From JAZDEY01 sp043808325 [NCBI: Candidatus Eiseniibacteriota bacterium] (GTDB taxonomy: Bacteria; Arandabacterota; Arandabacteria; Arandabacterales), in contig JAZDEY010000034.1 in the NCBI GenBank assembly GCA_043808325.1, positions 10,657 through 74,656 on the forward strand: a stretch of 64,000 nt of DNA, read 5' to 3'. The position numbers were made by a program, and so were the translations under genes. The notes under the pieces were generated by a model. That model was not told the DNA's origin. It searched no databases and worked only from the letters and a program-made list of their open reading frames with translations. Below, piece by piece: positions 51,655 through 60,973 of this stretch; position 1 is the stretch's first letter, and the number at the start of each line of letters is the position of its first letter.

Positions 51655-51664
51655 ACTGGTAGAT

Positions 51665-52462
51665 ATGGATGCTGTTCAATACATCGGGAAGAACATCGGG
51701 CAGAGCCTCGTCTCATCGCTCGGCGATGTCGGCGCCGCCTTCCTGCTCTTTGCGAGTGCCGTGAAGGCCGTCCCCGCGGCCATAAAAGAGAAGCATCTCT
51801 GGTTTGACCAGATGGTCCGGGTCGGCATAGGTTCGATCCCGCTCGTGCTTGTCACTTCGATCTTCACCGGTGGCGTGGCGGCCGTCCAGGCAGCCTACCA
51901 GTTTCAGGATTACGTCCCGATGCGCTATCTCGGCACGGTGATCGGCAAATCGGTGGTGATCGAGCTGGGGCCCGTGCTTACGGCGCTTGTGGTTGGCGGC
52001 AGAGTCGGAGCCTCGATCGCGGCAGAGCTCGGCACCATGAAGGTCACGGAGCAGATCGATGCCCTGGAGACCCTTGCGATAAATCCCATCAGGTATCTTG
52101 TCGCGCCGCGCCTCCTGGCGGCCGTCATCATGCTTCCGGTGATCACGATCTTCGCCGATTTTTTGGCGCTCATGGGCGGATGGATCGTCGCCCTTGTCGG
52201 ACTCAAAGTGAGCACCCACACTTTCTTCTCGGGCCTCAGGCTCTTCTTTCATCCCAGTGACATCTATAGCGGTCTCATAAAGGCGGTCTTTTTCGGAGCG
52301 ATAATCGCCACGATGGGCTGTTTTCATGGTATGCGGACCGAAGGGGGCGCCGAAGGTGTCGGGATCGCTACGATGCGGGCGGTGGTTTCATCCTGTCTGC
52401 TGATCTTGATTACCGACTACGTCCTTGCTTCTTTGCTTTTCAGAACCGTGCTTATGCGTTAA
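51665..52462 (+). CDS. mlaE: MlaE-type lipid ABC transporter permease
   Basis: The 265-residue inner-membrane permease has the MlaE pattern: an N-terminal amphipathic region, QMVRVGIGSIPLVLVTSIFTGGVAAVQAAYQF, GPVLTALVVGGRVGASIAAELGTMKVTEQIDALE, and further helices. It moves phospholipid between membranes with MlaF and MlaD. ATG 51665 (10 nt after dnaB) is chosen over an upstream in-frame ATG that lies inside dnaB. It implies an outer membrane. Confidence 0.92.
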   Translation: MDAVQYIGKNIGQSLVSSLGDVGAAFLLFASAVKAVPAAIKEKHLWFDQMVRVGIGSIPLVLVTSIFTGGVAAVQAAYQFQDYVPMRYLGTVIGKSVVIELGPVLTALVVGGRVGASIAAELGTMKVTEQIDALETLAINPIRYLVAPRLLAAVIMLPVITIFADFLALMGGWIVALVGLKVSTHTFFSGLRLFFHPSDIYSGLIKAVFFGAIIATMGCFHGMRTEGGAEGVGIATMRAVVSSCLLILITDYVLASLLFRTVLMR

Positions 52463-52476
52463 GTTGGGGAAGGCCG

Positions 52477-53223
52477 ATGATAGAGATAGTCGATCTTTGC
52501 AGGAGATTCGGAGGTAATGAGGTCCTCAAGGACGTCAACCTCAAGGTCAGGAAGGGCGAGACGGTCGTTGTGATAGGGAGAAGCGGCTGCGGCAAGAGCG
52601 TTCTCCTCAAACACATAATAGGCCTGATGAAGCCCGATCGTGGAAGCATTCTCGTCGGCGGCGTGGATGTCACGACGCTCAAGGGCAACCAGCTCTACGA
52701 GTTCCGAAGGAAATTCGGGATGCTCTTCCAGGGAGCCGCTCTCTTCGATTCGCTCTCGGTGTGGCAAAATGTGGGGCTGGGTTTGATCGAGCACACCGAT
52801 CTCTCGGAGAGGGAGATACGAGAGCGTGCCAGGGAGAAGCTTGCGCTTGTCGGCCTTACGGGTGTTGAAGACGTGCATCCGGCCGAACTGAGCGGCGGGA
52901 TGAAGAAACGAGTCGGACTTGCCCGGGCCATAGCGATGGATCCGGAGGTTGTGCTCTACGACGAACCCACAACCGGGCTCGATCCCATCATGGCAGACGT
53001 GATCAACGAACTGATCCGAACGCTTCAAGCGACGCTCAAGATCACCTCCGTTGCCGTCACCCACGACATGAAGAGCGCGTACAAGATAGGCGACAAGCTG
53101 GCGATGCTCTACGGCGGCAAGATCGTTTTCGAAGGCACCCCGGACGAGATCATGCACACCCGCGATGAGGCGATCAGGCAATTCATCGAGGGGAGAGCCG
53201 AGGGCCCGATATCGGTGCATTAG
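52477..53223 (+). CDS. mlaF: MlaF-type lipid ABC transporter ATPase
   Basis: The 248-residue ATPase has Walker A GRSGCGKSVLLKHIIG near residue 36, the Q-loop region FGMLFQGAALFDSLSV, the signature LSGGMKKRVGLARAIA, Walker B VVLYDEPTTGLDP and the switch His in VAVTHD. The GAALFDSLSV element is typical of the MlaF group. It couples ATP use to lipid transport by MlaE and MlaD. Confidence 0.94.
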   Translation: MIEIVDLCRRFGGNEVLKDVNLKVRKGETVVVIGRSGCGKSVLLKHIIGLMKPDRGSILVGGVDVTTLKGNQLYEFRRKFGMLFQGAALFDSLSVWQNVGLGLIEHTDLSEREIRERAREKLALVGLTGVEDVHPAELSGGMKKRVGLARAIAMDPEVVLYDEPTTGLDPIMADVINELIRTLQATLKITSVAVTHDMKSAYKIGDKLAMLYGGKIVFEGTPDEIMHTRDEAIRQFIEGRAEGPISVH

Positions 53224-53243
53224 CAGGCCTCGAGGAGTAGGCG

Positions 53244-54119
53244 ATGAATACGAGATCGACTGACGTCAAGGTGGGCATTGCAGTGATTCTCGCCTTGGTG
53301 ATCCTGGTTCTTGGTATTGCCTGGATCGGTGAGGTCCGCGTCAATCGCCGCTGGGCGACCTACGTGGTCTATTTTGGCGAGGTTGGAGGCTTGAATCCCG
53401 GCGATCCCGTTACGGTGTCCGGGCTCGACATGGGAAAGGTGGGCCTGATCACGCTCGAAAGCGGACGGGTGCGGGCCGAGCTCCTTGTCGATGACAAAGT
53501 CACGCTGAGGAAGGACGGTTCGGTGGAGGTACGAAGCATCGGGTTGATGGGAGAGAAGTATGTCTACATAACGCCGGGTGTCGCCGGTGAGGTGATCGCT
53601 CCGGGGTCCACGATCGAGGGTGAGTATAAGGCCGGGATCACCGATCTGTCGATTAGCGTGGAGGACGTTCTCGGCGAGATCAAGTCGCTGTCGCAGGCCC
53701 TGAGGAAGCTGGTCTCATCCGAAGAGGGCGGCTATACCCTGGGCGAGAGCCTTGCCAGGCTAAACCAGCTCTCGACCGAGATGGTCACGATCCTGCGCGA
53801 GAACCGCGACGATCTTCGAGGCACCGCCAAGAGCATGCGGTCGGCGTCCGAGAACCTGAGCGACATCCTGGGCGGCAAGAAGCAGGACCTCACGGCGACG
53901 GTGGAGCGGATGGCGCGAGTCTCGGCGCGGCTCGATTCCCTTACCCTTTCGCTGATGTCGCTGTCGGCAAGCATCGAGCGGGGCGAGGGAACGTTGGGTA
54001 TGCTGATCAAGGAGAGGAAACTTCACGACCAGATCGAGACCACGGTCAAGAATCTGGATGATCTTATCAAGGACATAAAAGCGCACCCCGAGCGCTACGT
54101 CAAGATCGGGATTTTCTAA
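53244..54119 (+). CDS. mlaD: MCE-domain lipid-binding protein of the Mla transporter
   Basis: The 291-residue protein has one N-terminal transmembrane helix (residues about 8-28), then the MCE domain: TYVVYFGEVGGLNPGDPVTVSGLDMGKV ... VRSIGLMGEKYVYITPG. A long helical C-terminus (about residues 135-290; LARLNQLSTEMVTILRENRDDL) could extend across the periplasm. It completes the mlaEFD set. E. coli MlaD lacks this long tail; tailed MCE proteins are known elsewhere. Confidence 0.92.
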   Translation: MNTRSTDVKVGIAVILALVILVLGIAWIGEVRVNRRWATYVVYFGEVGGLNPGDPVTVSGLDMGKVGLITLESGRVRAELLVDDKVTLRKDGSVEVRSIGLMGEKYVYITPGVAGEVIAPGSTIEGEYKAGITDLSISVEDVLGEIKSLSQALRKLVSSEEGGYTLGESLARLNQLSTEMVTILRENRDDLRGTAKSMRSASENLSDILGGKKQDLTATVERMARVSARLDSLTLSLMSLSASIERGEGTLGMLIKERKLHDQIETTVKNLDDLIKDIKAHPERYVKIGIF

Positions 54120-54171
54120 TCATACTTCATAATGGACTGCAAAATGGGTGGTCCCGGAGGGAGAAGCGGTA

Positions 54172-55143
54172 GTGCTGGCAATCAGAATAGTTTTCCTGGG
54201 GCTGTTTTGCCTCGCGGGGTATTTCTTTTCGAGTATTGGGGGGTTCCCGCATCGCTGGCTTGGAATCTTAGTGGGATTCGTCGCGGGGGGGGGGATAATC
54301 TACGGTGAGAGAAGATTGGAGAAGAGGTCGGGGCGAGAGATTCTGGCCGGGGTGCTCGGCCTGATCCTGGGCCTGGTAGTAGCTCTTCTGATCGGAATGA
54401 TCGTGGTCCAGATTCCCGTCTTTCGGGACAACAAGCAATACCATCTCTATGCGATGATCTTCATGACCCTGATCCTCGGCTATTTGGGCACCGTGGTTGG
54501 GATCCGCAAGCGCGGGGACCTGAGGCTTGCCTCGAGGCACCACGAGAACGAGGCGTCGGCCAAGATCCTTGACACCAGCGTGATCATCGACGGCCGGATC
54601 GCCGACATCTGCGAGAAGCACTTCATCGAGGGGAAGATCATAATTCCCAAGTTCGTGCTGGATGAGCTTCAGCAGATAGCGGACTCGGCGGATCCGCTGA
54701 AGCGAAACCGCGGCAGGCGGGGCCTGGAGATCCTGCGGCGGATGCAGCTTAGGAAAGACCTCGAGGTGGTGGTGGACGAATTCAACCCCGGCGAGAACGA
54801 CGACGTGGATGCCAATCTTGTGAAGCTGGCACGCCTGAGGGGCGCCAAGGTCATCACCAACGACTTCAACCTCAACAAGGTTGCGGAGCTTCACGGGATC
54901 AGGGCGCTGAACGTCAACGAGCTTGCGAACGCTCTGAAACCGGTCGTGCTTCCCGGCGAGGAGATCAGCGTTAAGATCACCAAGCGGGGAAAGGAGCCGG
55001 AGCAGGGAGTGGGCTATCTCGATGACGGCACGATGGTCGTCGTCGAGGGCGGTAGCGGCATGCAGAATCGCACCGTCGATGTCATTATCACAAGTGTGCT
55101 CCAGACAACGGTGGGAAGGATGATCTTCTCGAAGCTGAGATGA
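54172..55143 (+). CDS. Membrane-anchored PIN-TRAM protein (YacL type)
   Basis: The 323-residue protein has 3-4 N-terminal membrane helices (to about residue 115), then a PIN nuclease domain (LDTSVIIDGRIADICEKHFIEGKIIIPKFVLDELQ, VKLARLRGAKVITNDFNLNKVAEL) and a C-terminal TRAM domain (LPGEEISVKITKRGKEPEQGVGYLDDGTMVVVEGG). This is the YacL-type layout, a putative RNase at the membrane. GTG 54172 is chosen since GGAGGGAG lies about 9 nt upstream. It precedes ispD as in many bacteria. Confidence 0.88.
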   Translation: MLAIRIVFLGLFCLAGYFFSSIGGFPHRWLGILVGFVAGGGIIYGERRLEKRSGREILAGVLGLILGLVVALLIGMIVVQIPVFRDNKQYHLYAMIFMTLILGYLGTVVGIRKRGDLRLASRHHENEASAKILDTSVIIDGRIADICEKHFIEGKIIIPKFVLDELQQIADSADPLKRNRGRRGLEILRRMQLRKDLEVVVDEFNPGENDDVDANLVKLARLRGAKVITNDFNLNKVAELHGIRALNVNELANALKPVVLPGEEISVKITKRGKEPEQGVGYLDDGTMVVVEGGSGMQNRTVDVIITSVLQTTVGRMIFSKLR

Positions 55144-55211
55144 GAAGTGACGGTGAGAGCGGACAGGGTAGGAGCCACTAACAGCATCATCATCTATACG
55201 GAGAGGCGAAT

Positions 55212-55976
55212 ATGGTAGGAGCAGTGATAGTAGGCGCAGGTGAAGGCAAGCGGATGGAGGCAGCGGCCAGGAAGCAGTTCGTCAAGATCGCGGGGCGCCC
55301 CATCATCGCATACACGCTGGATGTTTTCGAGAAGTCGCCGCTGGTGGACCACATGGTGATCGTAGTTCCCAGAGACGCGATCGATTGGGTCAGAGATGAG
55401 ATCGTGGCCGAGTACGGCTATAAGAAGGTCCACGCGATCGTCTATGGCGGGGAGAGCCGCCAGGAGTCGGTCTATAACGGCCTCAAGGCGCTTAAGCCGG
55501 GAACCCAGCGGGTCATCATCCATGACGCGGTGCGTCCGCTGGTCTCGGAGACCCTGATAAGACGAGTGCTGGATGCCTCGCAGAAGTCCGGGGCCGCGAT
55601 AACCGGCGTACCGGCGAAGGATACCGTGAAGCGAGTCGAGAGCGGCGAGATCGTGGGGACCCTGGACCGGCGGCTCCTCTGGCTGGCGCAGACGCCGCAG
55701 TGTTTTCGCTTCGACACCCTAATGAATGCTCACACCAAGGCCCACGGCCAACATACGGACGCTACCGACGACGCTTCGCTGGTGGAGAAGGCCGGCATCA
55801 AGGTCGCGGTTGCCGTGGGAAGTTACTCCAATCTCAAGATGACCTCGCCCGAGGATCTTCCGATGTTTGAGTATTTCCTGGGGCATGAGGTCAAGGCCAA
55901 GATTGATGCGGCGGTCGGCCAGCGGCCCAAGGGCCCGCAGGCTCGGCGTCGCAGGCGTCGGCCGCGCCGCAGGTAG
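55212..55976 (+). CDS. ispD: 2-C-methyl-D-erythritol 4-phosphate cytidylyltransferase
   Basis: The 254-residue enzyme couples MEP with CTP. It shows the nucleotide loop IVGAGEGKRMEAAARKQFVKIAGRPII, GGESRQESVYNGL, HDAVRPLVSETLI and AKDTVKRV. The last ~20 residues are a basic tail (RRRRRRPRRR type) not needed for the fold. The pathway partner ispF follows after 23 nt. Confidence 0.93.
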   Translation: MVGAVIVGAGEGKRMEAAARKQFVKIAGRPIIAYTLDVFEKSPLVDHMVIVVPRDAIDWVRDEIVAEYGYKKVHAIVYGGESRQESVYNGLKALKPGTQRVIIHDAVRPLVSETLIRRVLDASQKSGAAITGVPAKDTVKRVESGEIVGTLDRRLLWLAQTPQCFRFDTLMNAHTKAHGQHTDATDDASLVEKAGIKVAVAVGSYSNLKMTSPEDLPMFEYFLGHEVKAKIDAAVGQRPKGPQARRRRRRPRRR

Positions 55977-55999
55977 ATCGCACCTGAAGGAGAGAGCGC

Positions 56000-56470
56000 T
56001 TGCTCAGGGTCGGCATCGGGTATGACATTCACAGGCTTACCCCGGGGCGGAAGCTGGTAATCGGCGGAGTGGAGATTCCTTTTTTCAGGGGGCTCTGGGG
56101 GCATTCCGATGGCGACGTGCTTATTCATGCCGTGATAGATGCGATCCTTGGAGGTTGCGCGCTGGGGGATATCGGCCGCCATTTCCCCGATACCGACGAG
56201 CAGTATCGAGGCATCGCGAGCACCGAGCTCCTGGCCCGGGTCGAGGAGATGATCGCGGAGAAATGCCGCGTGGAAAACATCGATTCGACGATTGTGGCCG
56301 AGCGGCCCAAGCTGGCGCCCTATATTGATGCGATGCGAGAGCGGATTGCGGAGAAGCTCAAGATCCCGATAGAGAAGATATCGATCAAAGCCAAGACGGC
56401 CGAAGGGGTGGGTCCCCTTGGAGAGGGGCTTGCGATAGAGGCCCACGCGGTTGCCCTGGTGGATGTTTGA
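56000..56470 (+). CDS. ispF: 2-C-methyl-D-erythritol 2,4-cyclodiphosphate synthase
   Basis: The 156-residue trimeric enzyme forms the cyclic diphosphate of the MEP pathway. Its metal and substrate sites are GIGYDIHRLTPGR near residue 5, GHSDGDVLIHAVIDAILGGCALGDIGRHFPD near 36-66 and the C-terminal TAEGVGPLGEG. The TTG start has GGAGAG upstream. It is adjacent to ispD, the usual order. Confidence 0.95.
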   Translation: MLRVGIGYDIHRLTPGRKLVIGGVEIPFFRGLWGHSDGDVLIHAVIDAILGGCALGDIGRHFPDTDEQYRGIASTELLARVEEMIAEKCRVENIDSTIVAERPKLAPYIDAMRERIAEKLKIPIEKISIKAKTAEGVGPLGEGLAIEAHAVALVDV

Positions 56471-56481
56471 ATGGATGTTTG

Positions 56482-57960
56482 ATGGCTAACGACCGCACAC
56501 GAGTCAGGTTCGCTCCAAGTCCCACCGGCTTCCTTCACGTTGGCGGGGCGCGCACGGCGCTCTTTAATTGGCTCTTTGCGCGCCATGCCGGAGGCACTTT
56601 CGTTCTGCGGCTCGAGGACACCGATGTCGCAAGGTCTTACGCTGAGGCGGAGCACGACTTGGTTGCAGACCTGCGGTGGCTCGGGCTCGATTGGGATGAG
56701 GGCCCCGACCGCGGCGGCCCCTGGGGCCCCTACCGGCAGTCCGAGCGGCTTGGTGTTTACCGGGAAGTGGCCGACTCGATCATACGCGCGGGCAAGGCCT
56801 ACAAGTGCTATTGCACCGACCAGGAGCTCGAGGCGCGGCGCAAGGCTGCTCTCGAGGCGGGCGGCATGCCTCATTATGACGGACGATGCCGCCGGCTTGG
56901 TGAGCGCGAGATCGCGGCCCTTGAGGCCGAAGGGCGACCAGCTTCCGTCAGGTTCGTCGTCGAATACCATGAGGTGGTGATCCCGGACATCGTGCGGGGC
57001 GAGGTCCGCTTCAAGACCGGCATGGTGGGGGATTTTGTGATCCTGCGGTCTGACGGCATGCCGACCTATAACTTCGCCTGTGTCGTGGACGACTGGAAGA
57101 TGAATATCACTCACGTGATAAGGGGCGAGGAGCACCTTTCCAATACGCTGCGGCAGAGTCTGGTCTACGAGCACCTTGGGCTGAAGCCGCCCATATTCGC
57201 TCATCTGCCACTGGTCCTGGCGCCTGACCGGACCAAGCTTTCCAAGCGTCACGGGGCGACCTCCGTAGGCGAGATGCGCGCCCTGGGCTATCCGCCCGAG
57301 GCCATTCTCAACCACTTGGTACTCTTGGGATGGTCGCCCGGGGATGACAGGGAGATCATGACGCGCCCGGAGATTGTAGAGAGGTTCTCGCTCGAGCGGG
57401 TCTCGCGGAGTCCGTCGGTCTTTGATAGGGACAAGCTCGAGTGGATCACCTTACATCACATTAAGCTAATGGGCACCGATGAGATCATAGCGGGGATCTT
57501 GCCCTACCTTGAGGCCAAAGGCGGCGACACCGGCGACCAGGCGCTTCTTGCGCGGGTGGCCGGGGCCCTCAAAGATACCGGGAAGAAGTTTCCCGATCTG
57601 GCCGAGGAGGCCATGATCTTTCTTAAGACCGATGACGCGATTCCGCTGGAGCTCGCGGCGCGGCTTAAGTCCGAGAGCGCGGCGACTGCGATTTCCGGTT
57701 TCCTTTCGGCGCTTGGGCAACTCGGGAGCGGTGGGCCGGGCCCGTGCACCGGGCAAAGCGGGAGCGTCGATCGGGCTGCGGTGAGCAATCTTCTGGCACA
57801 GCTGGTAAAGGAAACTGGACTGAAGAAAGGCGAAGTCTTCATGCCCCTGAGGATTGCCCTCACCGGAGCCACGAAGGGTCCTGAGATCCCGATTGTGGTC
57901 GAGGTGCTCGGGAAAGAGAAGGCGCTGGGGCTGCTGAAGCGGGCGCTCGCTCTTCCATGA
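56482..57960 (+). CDS. gltX: Glutamyl-tRNA synthetase
   Basis: The 492-residue class I synthetase has RFAPSPTGFLHVGGARTALFNWL (HIGH variant) near residue 8 and the KMSKS-type KLSKRHGATSVGEM near residue 250, followed by the anticodon-binding helical domain. An insert of about 20 residues rich in Gly/Ser (GSGGPGPCTGQSGSVD) sits near residue 415. ATG 56482 is preferred to TTG 56467, which lies inside ispF. Confidence 0.95.
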   Translation: MANDRTRVRFAPSPTGFLHVGGARTALFNWLFARHAGGTFVLRLEDTDVARSYAEAEHDLVADLRWLGLDWDEGPDRGGPWGPYRQSERLGVYREVADSIIRAGKAYKCYCTDQELEARRKAALEAGGMPHYDGRCRRLGEREIAALEAEGRPASVRFVVEYHEVVIPDIVRGEVRFKTGMVGDFVILRSDGMPTYNFACVVDDWKMNITHVIRGEEHLSNTLRQSLVYEHLGLKPPIFAHLPLVLAPDRTKLSKRHGATSVGEMRALGYPPEAILNHLVLLGWSPGDDREIMTRPEIVERFSLERVSRSPSVFDRDKLEWITLHHIKLMGTDEIIAGILPYLEAKGGDTGDQALLARVAGALKDTGKKFPDLAEEAMIFLKTDDAIPLELAARLKSESAATAISGFLSALGQLGSGGPGPCTGQSGSVDRAAVSNLLAQLVKETGLKKGEVFMPLRIALTGATKGPEIPIVVEVLGKEKALGLLKRALALP

Positions 57961-58013
57961 TCGAGCATGATCGACCATGATCAAGATACTTGCCGCTCAC
58001 GCGGGAGGCTAAA

Positions 58014-58976
58014 GTGATCATCCAGGTTTTGATGGGAGGGACTTCATCTGAGCGTGAAGTATCCCTGGCAAGTGGCGAAGCAATTGCGCGAGGCCTTGAT
58101 CTTGCAGGCCATAAGGTCTCGAGCTATGACTTGAACCCCAACGCGGGCCGCGACGTGCGCCATCTGATCGAGTCCTCCGGCCTCAAGGAGGCCGACATAG
58201 TTTTCATAGCCCTTCATGGCGGCGAAGGTGAGGATGGGCGAATCCAGGCGGTCCTCGAGCTTGCGGGAAAGCCCTACACCGGCTCCGGTGTGAGGGCGAG
58301 CGCCGTCTGTATGGACAAAGCTATCACCAAGATCGTACTCGAGTACCACGGGATCGTCACGCCTGCCTGGGTCTACCTGGGGAGAGACGATGTCCCGACG
58401 TGGCGTGGTAATGCGGCGATCAAACGACTTGGCCTCCCGGTCGTCGTGAAGCCCGTTGATCAGGGCTCCACGATCGGGCTTACGATTGTCGAACGCGAAG
58501 CCGATCTCGGGGCCGCGATCGACCTTGCCCTGCAATACTCTCAGGGTATAGTATGCGAGAGATTCATCGCGGGGCGGGAACTGACCGTGGCAATCGTCGG
58601 CGACGAAGTCTTCCCGATTGTTGAGATCAAACCCAAGGACGGCTTTTACGATTACAAGCGCAAGTACACCAAGGGTATGACCGACTATGAATCGCCCGCG
58701 CGGCTTGAAGCGAGCCTCGCCGAGAGGTTCCAAAGAGATGCCCTCAAGGCTTACAAGGTGTGTGGGTGTGAGGGCTTCGCGCGAGTCGACTTGAGGCTGG
58801 CGGCCGATGGTGTCGGTTACTTCCTTGAGATCAACACCATTCCTGGCATGACCGAGACAAGTCTTGTGCCGATGGCGGCCAAGGCCAAGGGGGTCGCCTT
58901 CGAAGATCTTGTCGATCGGATCGCGGCACTCGGACTCAAGCGAGGCAAACCGGTAAACCCCAGGATCGGAGGTTAG
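58014..58976 (+). CDS. ddl: D-alanine--D-alanine ligase
   Basis: The 320-residue ATP-grasp enzyme makes D-Ala-D-Ala for peptidoglycan. It shows GGTSSEREVSLASG near residue 8, ALHGGEGEDGRIQAVLELAGKPYTGSGVRAS, VVKPVDQGSTIGLT and FLEINTIPGMTETSLVP. GTG 58014, five nt after GGGAGG, is chosen over a start 24 nt upstream. Confidence 0.93.
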   Translation: MIIQVLMGGTSSEREVSLASGEAIARGLDLAGHKVSSYDLNPNAGRDVRHLIESSGLKEADIVFIALHGGEGEDGRIQAVLELAGKPYTGSGVRASAVCMDKAITKIVLEYHGIVTPAWVYLGRDDVPTWRGNAAIKRLGLPVVVKPVDQGSTIGLTIVEREADLGAAIDLALQYSQGIVCERFIAGRELTVAIVGDEVFPIVEIKPKDGFYDYKRKYTKGMTDYESPARLEASLAERFQRDALKAYKVCGCEGFARVDLRLAADGVGYFLEINTIPGMTETSLVPMAAKAKGVAFEDLVDRIAALGLKRGKPVNPRIGG

Positions 58977-58980
58977 ATCG

Positions 58981-60087
58981 ATGGCTAGGTCGATGGCTTC
59001 CCGAGGATCAAATGCTAAGTCGCTGGACCCGACCGAGGTTCTGCTTAAAGAGCTGACGGAGATAAACGGCATCGCCGGCTCCGAGAAGGAAGTCGCCAGG
59101 GCGATGGAGAAGCATCTCAAGGCGATCACCAAGGTCTCCTACGATAAGCTGGGAAGCATCATCTGTCGGAAGGACGGACGGTCGAAAGCGCCCAGAGTGA
59201 TGCTCGCCGGCCACATGGATGAAGTCGGCTTTCTCGTGAAGAACATAACCAAGGAAGGTTTCATCAAGTTCATCCCGATTGGGGGCTGGTTCAGCCAGGT
59301 GATCCTTGGTCAGCGCGTAGTGGTGAAGACCCGTAGCGGTGAAATCTTCGGTGTCGTGGGCTCAAAGCCTCCTCATGAACTTGACGACGAAGAGCGCAAG
59401 AAAGTTGTCCAGATCAAGGACATGCACATCGACGTGGGGGCAACGCGCGGTTTCGATGTCGAGAAGACCCTCGGGGTGCGGGTAGGAGATCCGATCGTGC
59501 CCTGGAGCCCGTTCCAGATTCTGGGCAATCCCAAGACCTATCTGGCCAAGGCCTGGGACGACAGAATCGGCTGTGCGATGATGATCGAAGTGCTCCGGCG
59601 GCTTACCCGGGAGCGGCATCCCAATTCGGTATTCGCCGTGGGGACGGTGCAGGAGGAGGTGGGCCTGCGCGGAGCCACGACGAGCGCTGCGGTTGTCGAT
59701 CCCGACGTGGCCTTTGCGCTCGAGGTCTCGATCGCCCACGATACACCGAGCTTCGGGCTCGAGGAGGTCGAAGCCCTGGGCAGCGGGCCCGCGATTTTTG
59801 TCTATGACCGGAGCATGGTGCCCAATCGGAACCTGCTCGATATGACGATCGATCTGGCGGGGAAGCACAAGATTCCTTATCATCTGGCAACCATCGATAA
59901 GGGCGGCACCGATACCGGCAAGATCCATATGAACAAGGCAGGGGTGCCCTCTCTTGTGATAGGTGTGGCGACAAGGTACATTCATAGCCACGCCGGCATC
60001 ATCCATCGCGCCGATTACGATAACGCAGTGAAACTTATCACGGCGCTCGTGATGGCGCTGGATGCCGGGACGGTGTCGAGGTTGTAA
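58981..60087 (+). CDS. M42-family metalloaminopeptidase
   Basis: The 368-residue protein matches the tetrahedral dodecameric aminopeptidases (M42, FrvX type). Metal-ligand and catalytic segments are LAGHMDEVGFLVKNI near residue 75, AWDDRIGCAMMIEVL, GTVQEEVGLRGA, ALEVSIAHDTP and YIHSHAGIIHRADY. It probably trims peptides in the cytoplasm. It lies 4 nt after ddl, in the same operon. Confidence 0.9.
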   Translation: MARSMASRGSNAKSLDPTEVLLKELTEINGIAGSEKEVARAMEKHLKAITKVSYDKLGSIICRKDGRSKAPRVMLAGHMDEVGFLVKNITKEGFIKFIPIGGWFSQVILGQRVVVKTRSGEIFGVVGSKPPHELDDEERKKVVQIKDMHIDVGATRGFDVEKTLGVRVGDPIVPWSPFQILGNPKTYLAKAWDDRIGCAMMIEVLRRLTRERHPNSVFAVGTVQEEVGLRGATTSAAVVDPDVAFALEVSIAHDTPSFGLEEVEALGSGPAIFVYDRSMVPNRNLLDMTIDLAGKHKIPYHLATIDKGGTDTGKIHMNKAGVPSLVIGVATRYIHSHAGIIHRADYDNAVKLITALVMALDAGTVSRL

Positions 60088-60148
60088 CGGTGGGTGGTGG
60101 GCGGTGGCGGCCCGTGAGCGCGGCTGGCGGAGAATTGGCGGAGCTAAG

Positions 60149-60973
60149 ATGATGCGCAGTTTCGAAGATATCTTTGGCCGCGGGAAGGTACTTATAGGTG
60201 TGGTGCACCTCAGGCCCTTGCCCGGAAGTCCCGGCTTTGGGGGAGACTTTGCGGGCGACGTCGTGAGGAGCGCCGTCGAAGACGCGCGGCTGATGGCCAA
60301 ATCAGGCTTTGACGGCCTGATCGTCGAAAACTATGGCGACATCCCGTTCCTGAGCGACCGCGTCGAGCCCGAGACCATTGCCGCAATGGCGGTTGTGGCA
60401 AGCGAGCTCAAACAGGCCGTCGAGCTCCCGATCGGAATCAATGTCCTGAGAAACGATGCCCAGGCGGCGCTTGCGGTCGCCGGTGTGTGCGGCTGCGAAT
60501 TCGTACGCGTCAATATCCTGGTGGGGGCCTTCGTTACAAGTGAGGGCGTGATCGAAGGCGCTCCGGGTGAGCTTATGAGGCTCCGCAGCCGGATCGCACC
60601 CGATGCCCTGGTGCTTGCGGACACCATGGTCAAGCACGCCTCGGCGCTTGCCCCGACCACCCTGGGAGAGGATGTGCTGGATGTCGTTGAGCGGGGCCGA
60701 GCGGACGCCGTAATTGTGACCGGCCCAAGAACCGGCCGCGCACCTGCGGGCGACGATCTTGAGGTCGTTAGAGCAAGCCTCAAGGGGGCGGGGTTCTCGG
60801 TTCCGATCCTGGTGGGAAGCGGCGCCGATCCATCCAATGCTGAGGATTTCCTGCGGCTCAGCGATGGCCTGATTGTCGGAAGTTACATACGAAAACATGG
60901 CCGGGCGGGCGAAGAGATCGACGCTGAGCGCGCGCTCGAGATGGGCGAGATCAAGAAGAGGTTCACGGGATGA
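60149..60973 (+). CDS. BtpA/SgcQ family TIM-barrel protein
   Basis: The 274-residue protein matches the BtpA family: GRGKVLIGVVHLRPLPGSPGFGG near residue 9, DGLIVENYGDIPF, PIGINVLRNDAQAALAVA, CEFVRVNILVGAFVTSEG and DAVIVTGPRTGRAP. BtpA supports photosystem I in cyanobacteria and SgcQ is of unknown role; in non-phototrophs the function is not known. ATG 60149 has GGAG upstream. It overlaps cysS by four bases. Confidence 0.85.
   Translation: MMRSFEDIFGRGKVLIGVVHLRPLPGSPGFGGDFAGDVVRSAVEDARLMAKSGFDGLIVENYGDIPFLSDRVEPETIAAMAVVASELKQAVELPIGINVLRNDAQAALAVAGVCGCEFVRVNILVGAFVTSEGVIEGAPGELMRLRSRIAPDALVLADTMVKHASALAPTTLGEDVLDVVERGRADAVIVTGPRTGRAPAGDDLEVVRASLKGAGFSVPILVGSGADPSNAEDFLRLSDGLIVGSYIRKHGRAGEEIDAERALEMGEIKKRFTG

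Noticed and set aside
56473-57960. T-box or other riboswitch before gltX or cysS
   Set aside because: Both genes follow their upstream neighbours with no leader space.
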